NCBI RefSeq assembly: GCF_030463535.1
Contig: NC_132887.1
Location: 18,581,358-18,645,357, forward strand
From: Salminus brasiliensis
Lineage: Eukaryota > Chordata > Actinopteri > Characiformes > Bryconidae
Reading direction: 5' to 3'
DNA: 64,000 nucleotides
The notes beneath the pieces are model-generated. The model ran no database searches. It saw only the letters and a list, made by a program, of their open reading frames with translations, and was not told the DNA's origin. Positions 45,023 to 58,669 of this stretch are shown one piece after another (within the stretch, counting starts at the first letter, position 1; every line of letters begins with the position of its first letter). The translations under genes and the position numbers were made by a program.

Positions 45023-46395
45023 TTATGTTGACAAAGATAGCTTTAGGTGAATTGTCAGGTGGCTGGGGAACAAAAACCTATACCTCTCATGTGCTTCCAC
45101 AAGCCATGGATGGAAAATTTAGCTGGAATGGTCTTGCAGTACCTTCCTTTTTTTATAAAAGTGAGTAAACGAGATTGTGAAAATGGGGTGATGCGCTTAT
45201 ATTGTTTCAGTGTGAGTGATCAAACTTTTTAAAGAAGATGGTGAATCGTTTGATCGTTTTAAAGTAGGAAAAGGTTTGCAGACTCTGGGTGAATTGAGTT
45301 GCATCCAGCTGCGTAAGCTGCCTACACTCCCACACTGTGTAATATCGTGTCTCTGAACTCTGAAGCTTGTGTTTTGAATATCTTTTGAAAAGCCTTCTTG
45401 TGTATCCAGTATTGGAAGACACTGTAGCCCCAGGTGGGCTAGTGTCTCTTCTCAATGTGAAAGAAAAATCATTCATGAAATCTCATTTTCAATGTATTTC
45501 GTCCGTTTATTAGATTTTTTTTTTTTTGCCAAAGCTTTGATCTGTAGCACTAAAGCTCGATGCAAAACCAGAGCTTCTTATAAGAACGACAACAAAAACA
45601 AGCTTTAAACTTGTGTGTAATCATGTGTTTCAAAACCTGTTCAACATCAGTCAGGACAACAAAGGAAAACTGAAACAGAAAATTTGTGCTTCCCTCTGGC
45701 AGAAGCGCCCAGCATTCACCACTGGGCCGCACTTGTTTATCTTACACACACACACATTACTGTACTTCTGATTGGTTAAATGTCGTAACTGTGGCTCTGC
45801 ATATTCGTTACAAATAACTAGAATGGCAATTTCACATCACTGTGACCTCCCTTCAGGTTGGAACCCACTCCCAGTCTGCATTTCACTTGCTGCACATGCA
45901 TTCTCTTCTAGATTAGCTTAAAGTGAACCCACTGAGATCTTTTTTAATGAAGCTGAAGTTGTGATTTTTTAGCTTTTGAAACGTGTCTTTGTTCAACCTT
46001 TCTTCATTACTACATCAGATTTATGAACATCATTAGGGTGGTGGATTCAAAGGGAAAAGTATTGAGGCTGTTTTTTTATGGCCAATTGTGCAATCAAGGA
46101 CTGCCACCAAGGGGCAGTGTTTACATAGATTTCAGTGGATAGTGTGCTTCGAGGGCCATTTCAACACAACCTACTTGAACAGGAGATGTCCACAAAGGCT
46201 CGCCTGCGTCCTCGCTCATTTACCAGCACTCACTGTGCAACATCAGCTGTTTCTGCACAGCAAAAAGAAGGGAGCTTTCAGCTTGGGAAGTTAGAGGACA
46301 CCATATGCATTAAGTACATATCTTATGTTCTATATATACAGTGTCCTGCAGAAGCGATATATAAATATGGAAAGTGGCAACCTTGCAGTTGTTCT
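45023..46395. other. Intergenic or distal 3' UTR, no gene
   Basis: The frames here, including 46,088-46,294 and 46,135-46,458, overlap each other and lack recognisable relatives. A T-run lies near 45,516-45,528. Confidence 0.45.
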
Positions 46396-46399
46396 GTAC

Positions 46400-46465
46400 A
46401 TATTTACATTATGTCAGAATTTCATGATGAATGCACCAATAGAAATGCTCAAAAATGAAAGATAC
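46400..46465 (-). repeat. ATTTCTATTGGTCCATTCAT family, copy 1
   Basis: Contains the core as its reverse complement (ATGAATGCACCAATAGAAAT), with TTTACATTATGT beyond it. One of five copies in this part of the window. Confidence 0.6.
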
Positions 46466-46821
46466 TTGTCTTGTAAAATTGCTGTTTTGGGTAGACAAGA
46501 TTTTTGTGTGCCAGTGATGATATACTGTATATACATATGCAAAATGTATATAAAACAAATGATTCCTTTTTTTTTTATTAAATAAACATGATATATATAA
46601 TGTGCATTTCAAATTTTGGCAGTATGTTTAGTTAAGCAAATAAACAGTAATTATGCTTTATGATGTACAGAAATGTGTTCCTTCCTTCTGTGATCTAAAT
46701 CGGAGATTCCTAAACTTTTTCATTATTTGACTATATAGATATAGATATGCATCACTGTCGTGCAAAGTCTCCTAAGCAGCAACTTTACAGTATAAGGAAA
46801 AAAAACTTTCAGTAGAAACGA

Positions 46822-46915
46822 GCATTTCTATTGGTCCATTCATTAAGAACTTTTGACACAATGTAAAGAACAACTTCCAGAGACACATGATGTCAAAAAG
46901 TGAAAACAGTAGAGG
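46822..46915 (+). repeat. ATTTCTATTGGTCCATTCAT family, copy 2
   Basis: GCATTTCTATTGGTCCATTC, then TTTTGACACAATGTAAAGAA and ACATGATGTCAAAAAGTG. Closest to the copy at 50,795. Confidence 0.7.
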
Positions 46916-48055
46916 ATAAATATTTATTGTGGGTCTTAGTGCTGTATATATTTTGTAAATGCTAAGCCATATATTAATATACAGTAAAACATCTCAGCCT
47001 CCTCGATGTGTCCTACAGTAAACTTAGTTTTCCCAAACGATGATTACCCATGATTTTCCAAATGCAGGATCACAAATTTGTCCAAATGCATCATACGTTA
47101 GGAAACCTGAGATGCAAATTTTCTTGGGTTTTTTGTTTGTTTGTTTTGTTTTGCATGAGTGTCCAAATCTCTCCCAAACCTAAATCCAACCTGATTCTGA
47201 GGACTCATGGAGACTGCACTCCACTAAGTCACTGGTCTTGTTAGCAGGTGTTCTTTGCTTGTTTTGTGGTCCACATGTTTAAGGTGTTTATGAAAAGAAT
47301 AAAGGGCTTTAAAGTTTTGAATACATATTGAACAAAGTGTCTGTGTTTTTGTCACAAGTTGTTAAACGGAATAAAATTTCAAAGTTCACAAGTGTGTGTT
47401 CCTCTGCTTATTCCTTCACTCCACGCTCACTGCGGACTTGCTCTGATGATGAAGCAGCTTTGGACTGAACTCAACTTTTGCACACATTGAACAATTTGTT
47501 TTGTGGAAAAATAAAAGATAATGTGCTTACCCCAAATCTTTGCACATTCAGCCTGTTGAACTTGCATATTTGTACATGTTGTCTAGGTGTTGTTCAGCAA
47601 AACAAGACCAGTCATTGTAAAGCCCTGTGTCTGCCTATGTTCTTTATGCATTCAAAAAAAAAAAAAGGTTACCATGTGATCATGCGGACCGTTTCGTGTC
47701 CAGTGTGTCTTCTTTTGGAAAAAACAAAAAACATTAAAGTGGAAAGTGTTGCATTGAACATTTCTCTGTCCACCTCTTGCCTTTTACTCTTTCAAGCGTG
47801 AAATATTCATAGAGTTGTGATTGCTTTCGGCACTGTGGCTGATATTGAATCCCTTGATTTTCTGAAGGCAGGAACTTAAAGACCATCCATAAAGCAGAAC
47901 AGGGCAGATTATCTACTGAACATCATGGTTGGACTGAATATTATTATTATAAAACATTTAAATCATTTAAAAAGTGAGCTCTGTAAACCATACAGTGTTC
48001 TTTTGCTCTGTGTTGGGTATCTAACACTGTAGTTTTGTATTTTTTTGTTAGAATT
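46916..48055. other. Intergenic, with possible distal poly-A site
   Basis: AATAAA at 47,297 is followed within 40 bp by GTGTCTGTGTTTTTG, a fair downstream element. It might end the longest rps6ka5 transcript, about 8.6 kb after the stop. No gene is visible. Confidence 0.3.
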
Positions 48056-50794
48056 AGAGGCTGAGGCGGGAAACTGGAATGTTGCACTGGGCCACATTTG
48101 CTATTGTTGCACTCCAGGTTTTTTTTTACCAGCCGCCCTGCCGTACGATGATGGGGCTTTTTCTATTCTTCTCTCCCTCAGTTCCCGTTCCCAAAGCGCT
48201 CAGCATTCCAGTGGCCCACCATAGGAGCTGCTTTAGTGAGGGCCCACTGGCTCCTGGGTGGCCTCTTGTGCAGGGGCTGCAGAGGGGAGGAGACGATGTC
48301 TTATTAATTGACTGGGTGTCTTGGGCGAAGTGCAGGAATTTGGTCAGGGCAAAGAGAAAGTGAGAGAGAGAGGGATGGACATTGTCTGTGCTGGCCCTGA
48401 TTCTACTGTATACTTCCTCTTGTTTTTTTGACCCTGTATGTGGGCCTATTCTTTTGCTTACAAAACTGAATCATTCACAGTAGTTACTAAATCTTATATT
48501 ATTATGATTAAAAATTGAATAATAAGCCTAGGGTTTAAAGGGCAAATTAATGTTCTGAAAGAACCTCTTCTGATTTGAAATGGTGTAAACATGTACAATA
48601 ACCAAATAAATAGCTGATAATAAAAAGGGGAGCTACGCAGCTTTGATATGATGCCGTTGAAATTCTATGAAAAAACGTAGACGCCTGCTATACTCCCAAG
48701 AATAGGTCCTTTAAAAGTTGCGAGGTTGACCCGGGCCTGAGCGGAGGGCGTTTCTCTGGAGCGGGCTGTGGGAATGGCCGGTGCGGTCCTGGGAGCTGTG
48801 GAGCCAGTTGAATGGCTTGCTGTGGCTGAGTGTGTCAGGGGGATGTGATTGAGTGGGATGTTCTCAGGGTAGGGCAAAGGGGGAGCAGACAGGAGAAGGA
48901 GGGGGGGTGTTGTAGGGAGTTTTGCGAGTGCTATGGCTTCCCATGTGGTCCAACCCCCCACCCCACACACCACCAACATCTAGACCCCTAATCCTGTTAC
49001 ATGTGTCCCCATTAGCACTAATGGGCCTTGCTATTGTCTCCCTGGGTGTCAGCCAGAGTCACCAGCCGGGCCCTGCCATGTTTGGGCTCCTTCCCACACC
49101 CTGCCATCCCCATGGCAATCGAGCAAGCGGACACACACACACTTAAAGATACCTCATCAGCAGGGGCACTATGAGGGTAAAAAGTCACAGGACAGATAGT
49201 TGCATGTTGTTTGATCATGTGTAAGTGGTTGTTATAAGCTGTACTATGTTAAGACGTACTTTTGACAAAGATGCTTTTTAATGCTATGGAGAGCCAAGGA
49301 CACATCTGTTGAGTAGAAACATCTAGCGCAGGAAGGCATGTAAATTTATGTTTCAAGAAAAGATTCAGGAAAGGTTTTCTCTCTTCATGGAGGTCATATT
49401 TGTGCAGAAGTCACAGAAGGCTCAGTAGAATAGTGCACCACCACTCCAGAGTCTGAAGGTCCTTTGCAATCAAACAAGGTTTTTTATTCTTCTTTCAGGC
49501 AATTCTACAAGCAGTAGTCTATGAAAGTTTTCTTTGTCTCAACATGACCTCCACCTTTCCTGTTAAATGCTTTGCTATTTGCTCATAGCCTTTTTCCCCT
49601 GCTTTGTGAACACCAGATATTTAATTCAGCATGCTAGGCAGCTGCTTAGAGGAGCCCATGGCTGCTGATTGTTGGGACGGGAAGGTTTGAGGAGTCTGAT
49701 TATTTATTTACAATGACTGTGAACAGGCCATAGCCCTAACAAGCTAATTAAGGTCTGAGACCTTGGTCAAAGTTATTCAAGAGCTCAAATCGTGTGGGGT
49801 ACCCTAACTCATTTTGCTTAAGTACATTTCATTTTAACTTAAAGCCTTTTGAAGATCAGTTTATCTTTTCACCTTTACTCAGTATAAAAACAAAAATGAG
49901 CTATGGTGACGTTTTGAAATGTAAGCCATCAAAAGAAAATCATGATGTCTTGTACACACATTTCTTCACCCACGTTAAGTTCCACAGTACCACAGACACT
50001 GCTCAGGTCCCTTAGACTGCAGATCATATATGCATTCTGCGGCCAGAACTTCATCACGGCGCAGTTCTGAACTTTCTCTTTCTCCGATGTCTGACATTCA
50101 CTTCATCAGCTCCCTATCCATGTCCAGTCCTCGAGGAGCTGAATTATGTACATAACTTACAGATAAGTTTACTGAATAGTTCATAGTACTTACTGAATAA
50201 AAACTTTAGACCCGAATAATAAGCCTAGGACATCTTCTGATTGCAAATGATATACGAAAAAAAAAATCGAATAGATAAATAATAAAAAGGAGTTGGGTTT
50301 TGATATAATGGTGATGAAACGCTGGGAAATGCTGGGCAAAACCTAGTAGAGTAGAGAGTAGAGAAATGCTGCTGGAGGAAGGTAGTGAGGACTGAAGCCC
50401 TCTTCATTCTTCAGGAAAATCACTGTTTTTCACTGTTTTTTGAAAGTTTTAAAGCTAAATAATGAGGCTTTCTGGAGAAGAAGTGTGTTTGTGCATTCTC
50501 AGCCATCATCCGGTGGCAGAAGAGCTGGACGGATGGGTCTGACCTTAGAGCAGTCGCGTCCACCCCCTTGTTTCCTGTTCTTTGTTGGGAAGCACAAAGC
50601 CTTCTGTACTGCGTACGCACATGCACACACAAAGACACACATACACGCTGAAGCGGTGCTGAGGGCGCAGGGGTAAAGCAGCATTTACTAACGGACGGTG
50701 AAAGTAAAAGATAAAATACCATCTTGCATAACTCCTCCCACAATCCCCACAATCACAACTGTACAGGAGAAGGAAAACACTTATTTTTTGCAGC
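48056..50794. other. Intergenic with unique GC-richer blocks
   Basis: Blocks at about 48,060-48,360, 48,700-49,140 and 49,620-49,780 stand out from AT-rich sequence by balanced composition and lack of repeats. The frames over them have no recognisable protein relatives. They might be conserved non-coding elements. Confidence 0.35.
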
Positions 50795-50890
50795 ATTGCT
50801 ATTGGTCCATTCCTTATGCATTAAATCTGGACACAACATACAGAACATCTGTCCGAAACACATCATTTCAAAAAGTGAAAAACAGCAAAG
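50795..50890 (+). repeat. ATTTCTATTGGTCCATTCAT family, copy 3
   Basis: GCTATTGGTCCATTCCTTAT, GGACACAACATACAGAACAT and ACATCATTTCAAAAAGTG match copy 2 block by block. Confidence 0.65.
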
Positions 50891-53634
50891 ATGGAACTAG
50901 AAGGTTTCTGTGTGGCAGTGTAATACATGTATATTACTTACGGAATATGTATATGTTGTATCAGGTGAGTTGATCTTCCTGCCCTGACAGATCATATCAC
51001 TTCCTCCAATCATTTTTCTTCTGAAACACAGGTCAGAAAGATCATGTCACGTCTAGAAAAAGGGGCGAACGGTAGAGTGATATTCCAGCAACAGTCTCAA
51101 AATCAGAAAGGAGACATATTGAGACATTAGTGGAAGTGCTGGTTAGACACTTTCACTTTGTCGAGATATCATGTATTCAGTGGACAACTCGTGAGCCTCA
51201 GCAGCAGTATCAGGGTGCTGTTGGGTATTATGACTGAGACAGTCTCTGGTGTATCATTGTTGGTGAGAGTCGATGCTGTTTCGCTCTCTCTGGCCGCCTC
51301 TCTGGATTTGAGTGGCTCTTTGATTAGAACGTATTAGGTATGTGATTGGAGGTCAACAATTTGGCTAATGCATGTCATGAATGGGAATTAAAGTAAATTG
51401 TAGCATGATGCTGCATTAAGCCGGGCTTGGCCGTGCCTCTTGTGAAGCTGTAGTGTAGTGGTCTCTGTTAGAAACGCTTGTTTGCTCTGACTTACACTTA
51501 CAAAATCTGCTGAATGGAGAACGATCATATCGTTTTGTATCAGATATTTGAAGAGATGTGTGTGTGTGTGTGTGTGGGTGTTTGTGTAAGGCAGAGTGGT
51601 TTGTGTAGCTTTGCTGTAATTGCCTGTGATAAATGATATTCCAACAGTCTAACTGACATAGAAGGTAAATTATATGGTAAACCCATGGTAAACACAATTG
51701 AACAGACTATGCTAATGTTGTATCAGTCCTTCTGTCAGAGCTTTTCTGTACCGTTCTGTGCAAAATGACACAAAATATGACGTATTAAGAAAAATGTAAA
51801 ACAGGTAATAATTAGATATCTGAATGTTGAAGGAATAAATGAAACTGTGTGTATCTGTGTGTAAGAGAGAGAGAGAGAGAGTGTGTGTGTGTGTGTGTGT
51901 GTGTAAGCGTGAACCGTAGCATGCCCTCTGTTGATCTGAAGTACTGGCTGGTTACCATGACAATAGTGCTCAGTGAGGGTTTGGGGAACAATCACCTGTG
52001 AATCGCTTCGGCCTGGCTGCTGAGAGCAGATGGCCTTACCTCCGAGTCTGATATGTACTGCAGGGCACATACTCTCTCCCCCATGAGATACTATAGCTCT
52101 CTCCGCCATGCAGATAGACTGTACAGAAGGCAGTAAACGTCCACAGATACTACACATGAGACATGCAGACTATCATGGCGATAACAGACATGCGTATCTC
52201 TATTGGAACGGAGCGCCGTGGGAAAGATATAGTTGCTTTTAAAATGTTTACTTTCTAAGTGAATCCAGAATGCTTTTAACATCTATTATGGATAAAATCA
52301 TACTTGGTTTTCAAAATCTCTCTGATTGACGCAACCAGTTGTCCAGTGATCCAATTAAATGGTCCATGCAGTATGAAGGGTAGCTGCCATTTTATACAGT
52401 TTAAAAAAGATTAACACACTATTTTTAATAATGTTTATTTTTCAATATTTGGCCACTTGACTGTCTCATGACTGTGTTTACCAACATTTCATTTGCATCT
52501 GAAATATCACCTAACAAATTACTTTGGGTTTTTTGTTTTATTTTTTTTTAATAAAACAACATTACATTAAATATGTGTCCTTGATATAATATTCCATGTT
52601 CCCATGTCTGAATAAAAAAGATAGAATTTCATGCCTGAAAATACGTTTTGTTAGAGGATGAACATATCATGCATGTTGTGGATGTTTTTCTTTTGGTTTC
52701 TTGGTGAAATTCTGAATATAGCCTTGTGGAAATGGCACCGTTCCGTAGAATGACTCAGTGATTAATAATACAATATAGCACTGAGGGTACCTACATTTAT
52801 TTTTTATTCTTTGACCTGTGGTTTACTTGGATAAGCCCGGAACAGACTAAGTCTGCATCAGAACGCTTGTGAGACCCTGTCTGTGGCCCCTGATGGCTGA
52901 GTTGAGGCTCTCTGCCTACTGAGCTCATTTGCAATGCTAATAGACAAGAGACAGCTGCCCTCCTGTGCCGAACACAGCCTGACCCAGTCTACCAAAGGAA
53001 AAGAGAGAGAGAGCGGGAGTGAGAGAGGGACAGAGGTATATAAGGATGGTGGATAAATAGGGTTGGCTTATTATTCCTGGGTCTCGCATACGCTGGGTCC
53101 TTGAGGGATTTGAATGACAGTAGTGAGAATGTGAACGACAGAGAGAGTAAGATAGAGAGAAAGAAAGACAGAGATGGGGGAGCGAAAACCCATGTGGGCC
53201 CCCAACCAAACACCCTCCACCTGTCTGGTCAATGCAATGTGATATTTGGAATCCACACACGCTTCTAACATTAGTACGAATGTTTAATAGTGGTTGGATA
53301 GCATATTAGATAACACCATTGCCACGAACAAAGGTCAAAAGTTTGATTCCTCGTTCAGATATTAACATCATACCAATACCTTAGGGAGTCTTTGGTCCGG
53401 ACTCCTAATGCTACTTAATGCTGCCTACCAGTCGCCTCTTATTGCTGTGGAAATGGGTTCCAGCCCTGCCTGGGTGAGATTCCATGTTCTCTCTGTGTTC
53501 ACATAGGTGTCCCCTGATTTTCATCCTTCTTGTTCCTGCATGTCCCAAAAGGTAAAAGCCTCAATTCAATCAGATCACAGAATTGAGGTAGCCAACCAGA
53601 CTGCAGGATTTAACAAAAAAACTTTTAATGGAAG
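50891..53634. other. Intergenic with simple repeats
   Basis: (GT)n at about 51,556-51,580 and (GA)n(GT)n at 51,864-51,904. GA-rich sequence lies at about 53,000-53,180. No gene. Confidence 0.6.
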
Positions 53635-53740
53635 CCCAAGCCATTTTGGAGCATTTCTATTGGTCCATTCATCACAATATTTTGAAACAATGTAAACAGC
53701 TGCCAGATTCAAATTCTGCCAGTAGGGAAAAATGACAAAA
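53635..53740 (+). repeat. ATTTCTATTGGTCCATTCAT family, copy 4
   Basis: CATTTTGGAGCATTTCTATT, GGTCCATTCATCAC, TTTTGAAACAATGTAAACAG, then CTGCCAGATTCAAATTCTG. Shares the last block with copy 5. Confidence 0.7.
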
Positions 53741-54799
53741 AGGATGTACGGTTTTAGCATGACAGCAATGCACTGAGAATTCAAATAACCAGGATTGAAA
53801 TAGCCAATCAGATTGCAGATCGACGCAACCAGCCATAGACACTTTCAATTGCAATTAATGATTGTAAGCGCTTTCAAAAGACAAAAAAATCTAGCCTAGG
53901 GGAATAAACTTCAGAGCACTGCTGCCAGTGGTCCCCATTTCCCCCCTACTGAGAGAGACAGTTAAATAGAGGAAGCGACAGAAACAGAGAGAGGAATCAC
54001 AGGACTCGAAACACAGAAAAAAAACCCTATCAACACCAGACAATGCAGGTTCTGTTTGGAAACCTCAACCAGGCCTGAAAAAGCAGGCGAGTTGTGCTGC
54101 GTGGTTTGCTGGAGGTAACTCATCAACAGGAAGCTACATTAACAATAGCAAATTTAGAGAGCTCTTAATTTAGCTCTCATTGGCTTGGGCTGCCGTATAG
54201 GCTACGAGTGGCTCCCAGAGTGATTGCATGAGCTCTTGTGGAGACGAGAACACTTGTGGATATTGTGGGGAATAAAGAAGCATATATACATATCTTTGAG
54301 AACAGCTTTGTAATATCTGCGGTAGAAATAACCTTCTTCTCCAAAGCCGTTGAGAAAGTCACGACTCACCAGCTGGTTAATGGCTGAACATGGGCTGTGC
54401 TTCTCCTCCTTTGTTGTGTCCTCTTTCATAGATTTCAAACGGTGGCCAGTCACTGCGCACTTGAATACCAATCAGAATGAGACAGAGTCACATTATGTAA
54501 GTTGATTGTTGGTTAATTATATATGGGTTAATTGGTCTTAGCAATTAAACATCAGTGTCGGATAGGTTCGGTAATAGTGTCTGCATTATGGTAGCAGGTG
54601 ATGGAACCGGGACTTGGGGCTTGTTTAACCCAAAATAAAAATCTGATATATGGCTATAGAAAAACATTTTTATAAATTATTGGGTATATATTTTTAAATA
54701 TACGTATTTATATATTGCAGACATAAATGTAAGTGTCCTATATTGATCACATATGCATAACATATAGAAACATGCATGTATTTTTCATTAGTAGATAAA
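53741..54799. other. Intergenic, no gene
   Basis: AT-rich for the most part. 54,060-54,450 is somewhat GC-richer and unique-looking. Frames have no recognisable relatives. Confidence 0.4.
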
Positions 54800-55264
54800 T
54801 ACATATATATGGACAAAAGTTTTGGGACACCTTTTCGTTCATTGTTTCTTTAAAAATCAAGAGTATTAAAATAGTTTATCCTGCTTTTGTTGAAGTAACT
54901 TTGTTTACTGTCTGGGGAAGACTTTCTACTAGATTTAGGAGCGGATGATTTGATTGTATTCAGCGACAAGAATGTTAGTGAGGTCAGGACGTTAGATGAT
55001 CACCACCCCACCTTATTCCAAAAGTATTGGATGGAGCACCATCATTCCAGAGAACAGAGCTCCACTGCTCTACAGCTCAATGCTGGGGGCTTTATACCCC
55101 TCTAGCCCACGCCTTGTATTTGGCATAGCGCCAATGAGTTCTTGTTTATCTGCTTTAAATAGTCCTATTCCACTGGCCTAGACAGGGACCAGACAAGCTG
55201 TGTGTAACTTAAAGTATGCATTCATTGGAAGGTGTGTCCACAAACATCTGGACATATATGTGTA
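54800..55264 (+). mobile_element. Non-autonomous DNA transposon, about 465 bp
   Basis: Left end TACATATATATGGACAAAAG + TTTTGGGACACCTT and right end (as complement) TACACATATATGTCCAGATG + TTTGTGGACACACCTT form imperfect terminal inverted repeats of about 34 bp. The interior has no transposase frame. The phrases CCAAAAGTATTGGATGGAGC and GCTTTATACCCCTCTAGCCC mark a family I know as frequent in catfish and characin sequence. Confidence 0.75.
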
Positions 55265-57137
55265 TGTTAGGAATTTCCCAAATATTATATATTTGAAATG
55301 TATATATTGCCATATATCAGACTTCTGGGAATAATCCCAGGCTTAACACTTTCAGTATGTTTGTTGACTGAGAAATGTGTGTGTGTGTGTGTGTAGAAAG
55401 GCTCAGAGGGAGTGAAGGCCTCTCTTCACAACTCTTTCATTACTGATGTAATTACACTGTCTCTCTTTAGTGTGTGCACTTTCCCCTGCTAATCATGTTT
55501 ACTCAGGTTGCAATTGGGAAATGAGGTGGAAAACGATGTGTGTGTGTGTGTGGGTGGGAGGGACAGCGAGAGAGTGTGTGTCCTAGGCAATGATACTGGG
55601 AGGTAGGGACAGCTCCTCTCTCTGCCTGTCCGTCGCCCTGTCTTTTTCTTTCTCCTGCTCTCCGCCCTGTGGGTGTCACTGCTCGGCTCTAATCCCTGCA
55701 CAGCACCGCCGGATCATTATAGACTGTCCTCTGGAGTCAGTGAAAGGAGGAATTAGCTGGGAACACAATTCCGGAGACCTCCGTGACCCCGGGACAAAGC
55801 CTCAGCTGCTGGGGGTCCCAGCCGCCTAAACCAGTCCATATGTCGGCGACAAAACTGTTACAATGGCCTACATAAAGGAAACACGGTGGGTGGGAGGGAC
55901 TGGCTGTTTGTGTGTGTCTCCGAGGAATTTTTTAAAGTTCTTGACAACATTTTTACTCTTTTACATACACTCTTTTAAATAGAGATGCCAAAGCCACAGG
56001 AGAACCACTTTTCTTTTCTTAACCTCATAAACTTCTCAGAACCACCGGTGGTTCCTTGTTTTTCCCCCTCCACCATTAAGAACTTTTGCCAGTTTGCATT
56101 GCTTGGCATGTAGTTACTGATTAGTAATCCTTAGGGTGTAATAACAGTCACGGAGCATAAAGGGGAACAATTCATCCTAAAGACTGATTTTGAAGAACCA
56201 TTTTTGTAAATGATTTGTGCGAAGTGTAAAGACTGTTCTGTTTTGAAGAACATCAACATAATATAATGGTTATATACAATTTATTACCTCTAGAACTGTC
56301 CAAGCCAAAGTCTAAGCCAATAGACAGCTAGAAGGTAAAATATCTGCCAAGTGGGAGGGTACACTCTCAGCAAAAAATGAAAACCCCAAAAACTTTTTTT
56401 GTAAAGGCAATGGTTCTATATAAAACAATGACAACTCATAAGACCCATGCAGAATATTAGTTCAGTTAAATTCAGTTCTTAGGCTGGAAAAAAATGGCTC
56501 TGTTTTCCGATTATTTTTTATGATTGAAATAATTTATCTATCTAGCACAAAAAAAGTGATATATAAAATTCTACTATTGTAGAATATTGTAGAGTCAAAT
56601 AACATTTTTAATACTAAATGGAACCATTTTTGCTCATGATTGAATGGGTCATTGACTGCTTAAATGCTTAAATGGTGGTGAAACTATTACAAACAGCTCT
56701 TTTAAGAAGCTTTTGATGGTTCTATATAGCACCAAAATATTCCCACTATTGTACAGCATAGAACCCATTTGCCTTATGTTTAAAGACTAATTAAAAACCT
56801 TACATTTTTGTAATGAAAAACTTGCTTTTATTAAAAGGTTTATTAACTCTATAAGTTTTTCCATCATAGAGAAGAACCTTATAACCCAGCTAGGAACCAT
56901 TTAAGCCATTAAGGCCTATATGGAAACATTGTAGCAATGAGAGAATAAAGCCGCTGGGACAGTTCCCGGGGTTCTAGCATGATGCTCCATCTCTCTTTCA
57001 CAGTCTCCTGGTCTCTAGCCCTCTCTGCTCTTTCTTTCCCGAGTGGCCCAGCGCTGCTCCCCAAAGCCGTCCCGCTGTGAGGATGTTAAGCAGCTCTTTG
57101 TGTGTGTGAAGAGCAGGGAAATCCTCTGTCCATGTCC
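55265..57137. other. Intergenic, with GGTTCTATATAG-type repeats
   Basis: (GT)n lies near 55,374-55,396 and 55,534-55,552. A GC-richer block lies at 55,690-55,840. Between 56,040 and 56,900, words such as AAGAACC, GAACCATTTTTG and GGTTCTATATA recur in both orientations, suggesting degraded copies of a palindromic MITE. Confidence 0.45.
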
Positions 57138-57153
57138 CACACACACACACACA

Positions 57154-57202
<49 letters not shown>
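57138..57202. repeat. (AC)n microsatellite
   Basis: 65 bases of (AC)n with a single T interruption at 57,160. Confidence 0.97.
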
Positions 57203-57206
<4 letters not shown>

Positions 57207-57871
57207 ATACTGAAGTAGGCACTGCTCACGAAAGGCTGATGCAGAGGCATACTGGGTGTGCAATTGTATCACTTACCAGGGGGAGGGATCTGGAGGATGG
57301 TGGGCTTGGCCCATGACCCTCTGTTCCAGCGTCTGTCCTACTGGTCAGTTGGATGTGAATGTGAATTCATGTGTATTGCTGCTCCAATACACATTTCCTT
57401 TAAGATTGTTACATTCAGAGGAGATTCAGTCTGCCTAAGCTCTTTAGCTCTTAAAGGTGACCAGTTTCTTACTGTGCTGCTGAAATGAAGCAGATACTTT
57501 CTTCAACCATTGTTACGCTCATCTTCACTCTCAATTAGGATTATCACAATACACACACTACTTTTTCTTTATATTGATAAAAAAATGTCTTTATATAATA
57601 AAATACACATTTTGAGTCAACAATGACAATTTTATTAAATTACAAATAAAAAAATTACCAGTTAGACATAACAATGTTATGCTAGAAATATATTAGATTA
57701 TATATACTAATGTCATTAACTGAATACAGTTGGAGTTCATATTGTAAAAAGAAAATTTAGACCTACCCGAGTATTTCTGTCCGTTCTATTAAAACTTAAT
57801 CCACAATGGAAGTAAGTGTTAACAATTCTTTTGCAGTACAAATAAACTATTCACAGCTCCAGGGACAGTGT

Positions 57872-57978
57872 CCCAGACATGGGTTAAGCCTAATCCTAGA
57901 CTAAAAAAGAATTTTCATTGGGGATTCATCACTGGCACTGCAGTTTAGTATAAGACTAGGCTTAATCCACGTCTGGGA
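57872..57978. mobile_element. Small hairpin MITE
   Basis: Arms 57,872-57,905 and 57,945-57,978 (34 bp each) are inverted and match at 29 of 34 positions; each contains TTAAGCCTA. The loop is 39 bp. The GGTTAAGCCTAATCCTAGAC wording is typical of a very common fish MITE. Confidence 0.8.
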
Positions 57979-58541
57979 AAGGTGGGATTTACTTAATGTT
58001 AGAAAGTCTAAGACGTCTAAGCTACTTTTGTATGTGTTAATTGTTGTTTCACGTAGTCTTGCTTTGGCCGCTGGATCAATGTTATCTTTTCATTTTTAAT
58101 ATTGTATTACACTTCTGTAGTATCATGTAGCAAAACCCACAATCCAAATTGTACAGTGAAAGTCGTTGCAGCCCTACCTAATTTGTAAATCTGTGCATAA
58201 AACTCTCCAAATATCTAACTGGGGTTTTTATTGTGAGGCTCAGTCGTAACACTGTGTTGCAACTAACCCCAGCATGTGAAGACTGCCCTCTAGCCTGGCT
58301 AGCTCACTGTGACATACTAATACACCCTTAAAAAAGGGAATCTTTAGGAATGGTTTCAGAAACAGGATAGGAAATTTGTGGATAGACCTTAAACACACAC
58401 CAATGAATTTCGTAGAACTAAAGGAATTCTACAAAGTGCTTGGTGGCTGTGATTTCTGCCAGAGGAGGTGTTACTGACTCAAACATTTACACAAGCCACA
58501 TTTTTAGTACATTTAGTAATAGACACTGTTCACAACTTCTG

Positions 58542-58576
<35 letters not shown>
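58542..58576 (+). repeat. A35 homopolymer
   Basis: Uninterrupted run of 35 A. It could be the tail of a retroposed insertion, but no flanking duplication is clear. It is also assembly-sensitive. Confidence 0.9.
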
Positions 58577-58578
<2 letters not shown>

Positions 58579-58669
58579 TGCCAGGGATACCAAAACATTT
58601 GCATACAATTATAACACCATACACCATATTATATATATCTTTTTTACAATTATAATACAAATGTCTCCA

